From: Lactobacillaceae bacterium | Lineage (GTDB): Bacteria > Pseudomonadota > Alphaproteobacteria > RF32 > CAG-239 | Assembly: GCA_031271345.1 (NCBI GenBank) | Contig: JAISVX010000003.1 | Span: forward strand, 501,223-565,222 | DNA length: 64,000 bases | Direction: 5' to 3' | Shown: positions 58,296 through 64,000 of the stretch, one piece after another | How the letters are laid out: each line of letters opens with the position of its first letter | How positions within the stretch are numbered: the first letter of the stretch is position 1 | The notes under the pieces: generated by a model | What the model saw: the letters and a program-made list of their open reading frames with translations, nothing else | Database searches by the model: none | Told to the model about the DNA's origin: nothing | Position numbers and translations under genes: made by a program

Positions 58296-60212
58296 TCAAT
58301 CTTTAATTTTTAATTTCATAACCACTGATAACAAGTTGAAAGGCAGAGGAACATCGCTTCTAATGCTCCAAATTGCGTCTTCCAAACTTCTTATCCACCA
58401 TATTGAGCGCAGCTCAACATCTCCAGAATAAACTTTTGCCGGAGCGTCTAAAATATTGTCTTTAAATATTCTTTTTAGCGGCACATCCATATAACCATGT
58501 CCTAAACTTATGAAAAACGACTTTGTTTTAAGCAGTTTGAATACGGAGCTAATCGCTTTAACCGCATTTGGAGTATACGGGCGCATAGCATCTACCATAT
58601 AAGGCAGAGGCTCGACTACATGCTCAAACGGCATGCCTGCAATTATCTCGGAGGTCTCTTCAAAAAGAGCAATGCTCCCATTTTCAACCTTATATTTTCC
58701 GAGATAAAAATCATTGCTTACAACCGATAAAATCTCGCCTTCAAAATCATCAAAACCTTTCCAGAAGGCTTTCGGCTCATCCGAAGTTAGAACTCTGCCG
58801 CAATCTACATGAAATCCTTTTTCAAATTTTTCCAAAAAACAATGATTTTTTCTCTGTATGATAAAATACATATCATCGCCGCAAATCGCCAATGATTTAA
58901 AACTGCCGTTTGTCCTTAATTTGCTCCAGGCGTTTACTTCTTCCGTCCTATACGTCGTAAGACACGAAATAGTTCCGTCGCTCAGCGCGACATAAAGAAC
59001 GCTGTCTTCCTTATTAAAAGCAGAACAGATTGGAACACTAAGCATATCTTCAGACAACAAGCTCAGGTTTTTGCTCAAATACGCCTGCTCTGTATCCGCA
59101 TAAAGAAATTCTCTTAACTGCTTCCCGCTATACGAAAGAAAGACAGTCGCCCCGTTTACCTGCTCTGGAATTATGGAATATTTGTTATAGCAGCCTATGT
59201 TTGTCTGCCTGCTGATTTGAACCCCGGTAGGCGTCAAAACATCTCCGCTTAACATCCACTCGGAACCAGTGGTAAAAATCAACAAATGCCTGCTTGAAAC
59301 AACATTGCTTATAGCGTTTACCTGATCAGCCAAAATTGCCAGCTCAATACTTTCGTCATCCAAACCCGTACCCAAATCAAAATTAAATAAATCCGACGAT
59401 TTAGACAGCCATATCCTGTTTGGAAGAGAACGCGAACCTCCAATTACCAGCCTGTCCTGATGAAAGGTCACGCTGCACGGAAAGCCTCTCATTTCAGAGA
59501 ACGACTGTTCTTCCCAATCCGCTGTTTCCGTGGCTGCCTTAAATTTCTTCAGTGTTTTTACATTAGCCTTTTTCGCGCTTTCAATTTCGACAACTTCCAA
59601 TAAGCCTTCATTAATTTTAATTTTAACGCCGACATATCCTTCACTAAAAATATCCGCATCGCTAACCAGCAAAGCATCTCCTTCCGCATCCGATAAATCT
59701 TTAGCCTTAATCGCAAGCTTAACTTTTCCATTATAAAAATTGAAATAAGGACAATAGATGTACCCGTCTTTGGCATAATATTCCCAAGCGCTGATTCTCC
59801 ACAGTTCATTATTATTTCTTGTAATAAGCTGCGGTTCGACATCTGGATGAACAATAAGCAGCGTATCCGCGCTTTGTGTCCAGCTCAACTTTGCATGATG
59901 AGCAATCCCCCAGGGAGTTTCCATAACCGCAATGCACTCGCCTTCCCTATATACCTTAGCTTCATAATCCAAAAGACATAAAAGATATTCCTGCTCCGAG
60001 TTAAACTCAAAAGGAATAAGTTTTCCCGTGCATGGAAGTTCATCCAACAGCTTCAGTCCATGCCTTCTTGAAACGCCTCCTGTCGGATGTATTATAACAT
60101 TTTCCAGACATCTCGCCCCGTTTTCATATACGCCTAAATCACCTCTTCCAAATAAATTGCCGGATATTTGCCCTGAAGTAAAATTGGTTTTGACAGAAAC
60201 AATATTTGTCAT
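58296..60212 (-). CDS. Tail tubular protein B-like (T7 gp12-type nozzle)
   Basis: A 638-residue structural protein. The N-terminus TNFTSGQISGNLFGRGDLGVYENGARCLENV has the family pattern (F-x-x-G-[EQ]-[IV]-S, then G-R-x-D, then YxNG) and PTGGVSRRHG follows (described here in short pieces only). The rest is a beta-rich repeat structure expected for the nozzle propeller. T7 gp12 is about 790 residues, so this is a shorter version. GGAGG precedes the ATG; the ATGA overlap with the upstream gp11-like gene shows coupling. Confidence 0.8.
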   Translation of the reverse strand: MTNIVSVKTNFTSGQISGNLFGRGDLGVYENGARCLENVIIHPTGGVSRRHGLKLLDELPCTGKLIPFEFNSEQEYLLCLLDYEAKVYREGECIAVMETPWGIAHHAKLSWTQSADTLLIVHPDVEPQLITRNNNELWRISAWEYYAKDGYIYCPYFNFYNGKVKLAIKAKDLSDAEGDALLVSDADIFSEGYVGVKIKINEGLLEVVEIESAKKANVKTLKKFKAATETADWEEQSFSEMRGFPCSVTFHQDRLVIGGSRSLPNRIWLSKSSDLFNFDLGTGLDDESIELAILADQVNAISNVVSSRHLLIFTTGSEWMLSGDVLTPTGVQISRQTNIGCYNKYSIIPEQVNGATVFLSYSGKQLREFLYADTEQAYLSKNLSLLSEDMLSVPICSAFNKEDSVLYVALSDGTISCLTTYRTEEVNAWSKLRTNGSFKSLAICGDDMYFIIQRKNHCFLEKFEKGFHVDCGRVLTSDEPKAFWKGFDDFEGEILSVVSNDFYLGKYKVENGSIALFEETSEIIAGMPFEHVVEPLPYMVDAMRPYTPNAVKAISSVFKLLKTKSFFISLGHGYMDVPLKRIFKDNILDAPAKVYSGDVELRSIWWIRSLEDAIWSIRSDVPLPFNLLSVVMKLKIKD

Positions 60213-60778
60213 TTCCTCACCTCCACAAGAGTAAAATCTTCAAATTTTTTGGGAGTTGACTGTTGAGCGTCAATAAGCCTTGCCGTTTTTATCTCATCTT
60301 CCGCTTTTTTAACCAGATAATTGGCTTTTGCAGTGTCGTCAATAAGAGACAAACAAAACTCCGAAGCCAGCTTAGTCGTTAAAGCATCGCAGAAAAACGG
60401 CGGCAAATCTTCTTCATAAACCTTATAAATATATGTTATTATAACTTCAGAAGAATTAGTGCAGAGCTTATTCCCGCTGATTCTGTAGCTTAATCCCAGA
60501 CTTTTTTTTCCTGAACCAGCCGATATAATTCTCAAATAATCATTCGGAAGATGGTAAGAATATTTATAATCTGCAATCGGAGCGTCTGCCAGCCTTGAAA
60601 GCCTTTTCTGCGCGGTTGCAAAACTCCATGGATATGACGACAGCAGCCCGTCTTTAATCAAATCATATAAGCTTGAAGCAATCTCAGATTCCGCTGTTCC
60701 GTCCTCAAATGAAGTTATCCCCTCAACGCCAAGCTTTGATAAGGCTTTTGAACATATATTAATACTTGTATAAGCCAT
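60209..60778 (-). CDS. Tail tubular protein A-like (T7 gp11-type adaptor)
   Basis: A 189-residue adaptor protein. ICSKALSKLGVEGITSF, the LYDLIKDGLLSSYPWSFAT segment and YSYHLPNDYLRIIS match the gp11-type pattern, in which a HPW/YPW and a LPxDxLR motif recur. The C-terminal helix (about 130-189) fits the gatekeeper ring contacts. It lies between the small head protein and the nozzle gene, as in T7-like genomes. GGAG precedes the ATG. Confidence 0.82.
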   Translation of the reverse strand: MAYTSINICSKALSKLGVEGITSFEDGTAESEIASSLYDLIKDGLLSSYPWSFATAQKRLSRLADAPIADYKYSYHLPNDYLRIISAGSGKKSLGLSYRISGNKLCTNSSEVIITYIYKVYEEDLPPFFCDALTTKLASEFCLSLIDDTAKANYLVKKAEDEIKTARLIDAQQSTPKKFEDFTLVEVRK

Positions 60779-60831
60779 TTAGTTTCTCCATAAAAAAAGA
60801 GGGGACGAATCCCCTCTTAAAGTAAATTATA

Positions 60832-61089
60832 CTAGACTTGAGCAGATGTGAAATCTGTCGCTGCAACAACTCCGCTGTTTATAGCAGAAATAATAAAAAT
60901 AGCCGGCACTACGGCATTTTCCTTATTTGCGACAGTCAAAATCATATCGCCCACTCTTGCGAAAGACGCTATTTCATTAAAGTAACCGGCAGTTTTTACA
61001 TCTGCCAAAGCATCTTCCGTATTATAGTTCCATAGCGTAAAGCCATTTGCATAAGCTAACACACTAAAATTTTGATTTTTAAAAGACAT
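60832..61089 (-). CDS. Small head-associated phage protein
   Basis: An 85-residue protein between the capsid and the adaptor genes. It has a beta-rich pattern with the NGFTLWNYNTEDA and YFNEIASFARVGDMILT segments. Short proteins of this kind follow the capsid gene in several podovirus and related genomes, as head fibre or decoration components, but I cannot assign a role. AAAGGA precedes the ATG. Confidence 0.6.
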   Translation of the reverse strand: MSFKNQNFSVLAYANGFTLWNYNTEDALADVKTAGYFNEIASFARVGDMILTVANKENAVVPAIFIISAINSGVVAATDFTSAQV

Positions 61090-61121
61090 ATTATTTTCCT
61101 TTCTCTTAAATATTAACTTAA

Positions 61122-61949
61122 TTAAGCCGCTTCTTTACACTTAATGCGAACAACGCCGGTCTCGTCAATCAAACATGTTCCTTGCGACATCATGTTGTTA
61201 ACAAAGTGAGCGGCATGGTCGCCATGCCATGAGATGTCTGTTTTTACATCCTGACCAGAAGCATGACCAACTGCTGTTTTGTGATAGATAAAACACTCTC
61301 TTTTACCTGCGTTAAGCGGCAAACCTGTATGCATAATCCAGTTAATGCCAAGCCATTTGCGGCTTTCCGTACCTTTTAAGAAAGGCGCGTTATCGCCCGC
61401 ATAGTCAGAGCTTGAAAACTCTTCTATAGAAAGAAGGGCATTCCACTGCATAGGACCTACGACGGCAAATCTTTGACCATCATCAGGAACATTGCTCTCG
61501 TTTAGCTTTGCAAAAGCGGAAAGAATAGTTTCTTTATTCAAAACCGCAGTATAATTTCCTACATCGTTTGCCGCGCCGGTTTTTGAAAGAGCTTCAATGA
61601 TTAACTCATCAGTTTTGCGTCCTAAAGCATAGGCTCCGGAACCCGCAATAACTCTTCTTTCATCATGACCGATTTTTAATTCGTCAAGAGCGTCAACCCA
61701 GTCGCCCGCATAATAATCCTGAAGTTCGCACTCAACCGGCGAATAATCGACATTCATAACGGGAACCAAACCATGACGCGCCTTTTGCGAAGCGACGCCC
61801 TTGCCAACCTTTTGGAAAACGGTTGACGAACCTTGCACACTATTTTTATAACGAACCGTGTCTTTTAATTTAGAACCCATTTGTTGATATGCCAAATGGA
61901 CATCAGCTTCAAACTGTTTAATAAAAGACGAACTAATTTTTGTAGACAT
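61122..61949 (-). CDS. Phage major capsid protein
   Basis: A 275-residue coat protein. The N-terminus (FIKQFEADVHLAYQQMGSKLKDTVR) forms the long N-arm helix, followed by beta-rich core parts ARHGLVPVMNVDYSPVEC and YYAGDWVDALDELK and a final catalogue of strands ending GVVRIKCKEAA. Such pieces are typical of the short capsid proteins of podovirus-like elements. Its position between scaffold and adaptor genes is decisive. GGAG lies before the ATG. Each virion would need about 415 copies if it is T7-like. Confidence 0.85.
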   Translation of the reverse strand: MSTKISSSFIKQFEADVHLAYQQMGSKLKDTVRYKNSVQGSSTVFQKVGKGVASQKARHGLVPVMNVDYSPVECELQDYYAGDWVDALDELKIGHDERRVIAGSGAYALGRKTDELIIEALSKTGAANDVGNYTAVLNKETILSAFAKLNESNVPDDGQRFAVVGPMQWNALLSIEEFSSSDYAGDNAPFLKGTESRKWLGINWIMHTGLPLNAGKRECFIYHKTAVGHASGQDVKTDISWHGDHAAHFVNNMMSQGTCLIDETGVVRIKCKEAA

Positions 61950-62007
61950 ATTTTTTCTCCATATATATTTTTAATTATCAATTTTTTTAACAAAAAAACT
62001 GAAGATT

Positions 62008-62721
62008 TTACTCTTCAGTTTCAGGGTATAGTTTTTCAAAACCTTTTCTTATTTTCTCAATATAACTATTGTCCTTATCTCTCCAGTAACGAGGATCTTT
62101 CATCATTTCTCTCAATGCCGTTTCATCAACTTTTTCTTTGGCGCCATTGTCTTTTGACAACAACGGTTCATTTGATGACATCATTTTATATAAAGTGACG
62201 ACTCCTTCGTATGTCGAGCCTAAAACGTCATAAAGCTCCGAACTGATGTTTTGCTTTGCCCAGGCGGATATTTGTCTGGCAACTTCATCAAAACGTTCCT
62301 TGCTTCCAAAATGAGAAATAAGTTTCTCAAACTGTTTTTCAGCTTCAAAATCCACCGTCAAATCGTTAAGTATCGGCAGAATTTTTTCTTGAGCCAAATC
62401 ATATACCAGCTGGGCTTGTTCATTTGTAAAGCCGCTGTCGTGAAGTTTTTTTAGAACATCGTCATCCCTAACAAAAAAGTCGTTATCAATGCTGATGTCA
62501 TATTTATCAAAACTCTCTGGTACATGACGCAGATTATCTTCAATTAGATTTTCATCCCTTTCAATTAAAGACAAATAATCTTCAATAAGCTCATTAATTC
62601 TAATTGCATTTTTTTCCGCGTCCCAAAACTTTTCAGGCAGTCTTTCAGGCTTTCCCGAAGCAGTGTTGTCAGCGGAAGATTTATAGTTTTCAATAACATT
62701 ATTTATATTATTGTTCTCCAT
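62008..62721 (-). CDS. Capsid assembly scaffolding protein
   Basis: A 237-residue acidic, mainly helical protein. The N-terminal PERLPEKFWDAEKNAIRINELI matches the RPEGLPEKFW-type opening of phage scaffold proteins, and the C-terminus MMKDPRYWRDKDNSYIEKIRKGFEKLYP is the matching positive tail, which contacts the coat protein (both quoted in part). It lies directly before the capsid gene, as T7 gene 9 lies before gene 10. AAAGGA precedes the ATG. Confidence 0.85.
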   Translation of the reverse strand: MENNNINNVIENYKSSADNTASGKPERLPEKFWDAEKNAIRINELIEDYLSLIERDENLIEDNLRHVPESFDKYDISIDNDFFVRDDDVLKKLHDSGFTNEQAQLVYDLAQEKILPILNDLTVDFEAEKQFEKLISHFGSKERFDEVARQISAWAKQNISSELYDVLGSTYEGVVTLYKMMSSNEPLLSKDNGAKEKVDETALREMMKDPRYWRDKDNSYIEKIRKGFEKLYPETEE

Positions 62722-62742
62722 TTTTTATCCTTTCACATATAG

Positions 62743-62964
62743 TTATCTGTAACTGCTGAGAGATGCAATATAACCGACTAAATGCCTCTGTCCTTCAAGG
62801 TGTCTTAACTCTCCTTCCGAACAATCAGGTCCTAAATATCTCTCCGTAGTTATTCTCCGTAAAAAAGAGAGGGCAACTTTGCCCTCTTTTGTACTAAAAC
62901 ATTTTATAAACGCCTGTTTTATTTCTTTGTCAGACATTTTCTTTGTGTCATAGTATTCCATCAT
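62743..62964 (-). CDS. Bbp19-like small phage protein
   Basis: A 73-residue protein whose core FIKCFSTKEGKVALSFLRR and the end LRHLEGQRHLVGYIASL match the short Bbp19-type pattern (an F-x-x-x-F-x-T-x-x-G start and an EGQR near the end) found between portal and scaffold genes of podoviruses. The ATG at 62964 has GGAG seven bases upstream. It overlaps the portal gene end by 17 bases. Its role is unknown; it is probably a virion or assembly factor. Confidence 0.6.
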   Translation of the reverse strand: MMEYYDTKKMSDKEIKQAFIKCFSTKEGKVALSFLRRITTERYLGPDCSEGELRHLEGQRHLVGYIASLSSYR

Positions 62965-64000
62965 CAATCGTCTCCGATTTTATTTCCTTAACAAGGTTAG
63001 ACGGTATATTCAGCGTCCTGCCCAGCCATTTTGCCACTTCAAAGCTGTTAACCGCAGACGTTCCTTCCGCGCCCAAACCTAAAATTAAATTCAGCCATTC
63101 GGATACATTTACAACATCTTTCCTTGCCTGCGATAGAGCCAACGGAGATTTATATTGTAAATCCACTATTTTTCCATCGAGGTCAAAGTTCATAATGTCG
63201 CCTCTTCTTCTTAAAATATGAAAAGCCCTTTTAAGAAGAGGAGTTAAAAGTTCCGACTGCAGCCTGCCAAATGTCGCGCCCAATATTCTGGCGACTTCCG
63301 CCGAACGTTCCAATATTTCTGTCGCCGTCATTGAAGGCGAAGAAATCTGCGCAAGCCTATCCGCGAGCATAGCATGATTTATACGCGCCCGCAAATCTTC
63401 CAAAATAATTTGCGAAATATCAAATTTTCCCGGCGCTTCCAAAGGCGTAAGCCCCTTTGAGCCGATAGCCTTAGGAATAATCGCGCCTGGAACAAGTTTT
63501 ATATTCGCCGGGTTTAGAACCCCGTCATCTTCAGCCTGCCAGATTCCAGTTACAGAAATTGACGCGTTCTTAAGTATAAGCTCAACAACTTTATTAACTG
63601 TTTTTATATCCGGCAGCGACTTCATCACCGGCGAACGTCCATAAACCTCGCCCGGCGCTTTCAGCCACCTAAAGTTAATAAAAGGAGATGTATCAAAATA
63701 TCCTTCTTTAATCAGAATATTCCGCTCATATCCAACGCTGTCATCCCACGCGAGGACAACATACTCATAACCGCCCTTTCCGTTAGTCCTAATTCGTGGA
63801 AAGACGGCTTCAAGAAGCTTAACTTTATATTCGTCTTCATTTTCATCTTTTTTGATAAAATCAAAAGGTATTTCCGCATCTGGAAACCTTGATTTTATAT
63901 TAGAGACTGTAACATCAGAACATCTGTAAGTAGTATCAATTCTGCCATCGCTTCCCTGCTCTAAAGCAATTTCATTAAGAGGAATTGCCGTAAACCTAAA
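62948..64000 (-). CDS. Phage portal (head-to-tail connector) protein, C-terminal part
   Basis: The last 350 residues of the portal ring subunit, through which DNA enters and leaves the head. The reading frame is open to the right edge, well beyond the internal Met at 63628. Diagnostic parts are FRFTAIPLNEIALEQGSDG, FRWLKAPGEVYGRSPVMKSLPDIKTVN (family form YGRGP...ALPDI), IKLVPGAII, and the helical MTATEILERSAEVARILG followed by FGRLQSELLTPL. These define the head-to-tail connector family of T7-type phages. The stop overlaps the next gene. The N-terminus is outside. Confidence 0.88.
   Translation of the reverse strand, partial: FRFTAIPLNEIALEQGSDGRIDTTYRCSDVTVSNIKSRFPDAEIPFDFIKKDENEDEYKVKLLEAVFPRIRTNGKGGYEYVVLAWDDSVGYERNILIKEGYFDTSPFINFRWLKAPGEVYGRSPVMKSLPDIKTVNKVVELILKNASISVTGIWQAEDDGVLNPANIKLVPGAIIPKAIGSKGLTPLEAPGKFDISQIILEDLRARINHAMLADRLAQISSPSMTATEILERSAEVARILGATFGRLQSELLTPLLKRAFHILRRRGDIMNFDLDGKIVDLQYKSPLALSQARKDVVNVSEWLNLILGLGAEGTSAVNSFEVAKWLGRTLNIPSNLVKEIKSETIDDGIL

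Noticed and set aside
57694-64000. A gene transfer agent of the Rhodobacter type
   Set aside because: RcGTA-type clusters are siphovirus-like, with HK97-type portal, protease and tail tape-measure genes. The genes here follow the T7/podovirus pattern.
1-64000. CRISPR arrays, IS elements and integrases
   Set aside because: I saw no array of regularly spaced direct repeats, no transposase signature and no tyrosine or serine recombinase in any frame of the window.

Overview
The window is chromosomal DNA of an AT-rich, Gram-negative alphaproteobacterium. The lineage is read from gene neighbourhoods: a divergent bamE / DUF177-rpmF-plsX-fabH-ihfA-merR block, lspA followed by a DUF3035-type lipoprotein and a pair of M16 peptidases, and an MCE protein followed by DUF2155. 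Low GC, many paralogous surface proteins and the absence of motility or photosynthesis genes would fit an uncultured host-associated (for example gut) member, but that part is inference.

Layout. 1-6722: a compact minus-strand operon lspA, DUF3035 lipoprotein, active and inactive M16 peptidases, pgi, a CpdA-like phosphoesterase and the start of mutL. 6769-8641: mgtE, then tRNA-Leu(GAG) and tRNA-Pro(GGG). 8663-12881: lipid-synthesis/ribosome block with ihfA, a MerR regulator and divergent bamE. 13013-19653: an unrecognised gene of higher GC and two tandem paralogous autotransporters. 19777-24219: a divergent metK, two small ORFs, anmK and a FadL porin. 24541-29382: an Aas-type acyltransferase/acyl-ACP synthetase, an inositol-monophosphatase-family enzyme, an AsmA-like protein and an HD hydrolase. 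29439-29694: a rod-shaped non-coding RNA candidate with its own promoter and terminator. 29800-33497: ugd, kbl-tdh. 33565-35517: a small accessory patch (HNH-like protein, XRE/ImmA pair) ending at tRNA-Lys(CTT). 35686-43902: LprI-like protein, orphan histidine kinase, GNAT, a GldA/GldFG/DUF4340 ABC system, two MCE proteins and DUF2155. 43957-51331: TPR, DUF58, MoxR, TPR; UvrD helicase; HD and Nudix nucleotide hydrolases. 51428-53488: tRNA-Met(CAU) and a HaeIII-like restriction-modification pair. 53574-57660: YdcF-like, hexapeptide acetyltransferase, QueH, a 47-residue rubredoxin, a secreted unknown and a small membrane protein.

57694-64000 is a minus-strand virion cassette of T7/podovirus type that runs off the window: portal (partial), Bbp19-like protein, scaffold, major capsid, small head protein, gp11-like and gp12-like tail tube proteins, a possible internal virion protein and a small terminal ORF. 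No integrase, large core protein or tail fibre is present on this side, so the prophage or domesticated remnant must be completed or judged from the neighbouring sequence.

Functional themes: envelope biogenesis (lspA, bamE, MCE/DUF2155, autotransporters, FadL, Aas, AnmK), nucleotide and RNA quality control (HD, Nudix, QueH, MutL, UvrD), and defence or mobile DNA (HaeIII-like R-M, XRE/ImmA, podovirus cassette). Gene ends are well insulated: nearly every transcription unit closes with a clear intrinsic terminator.
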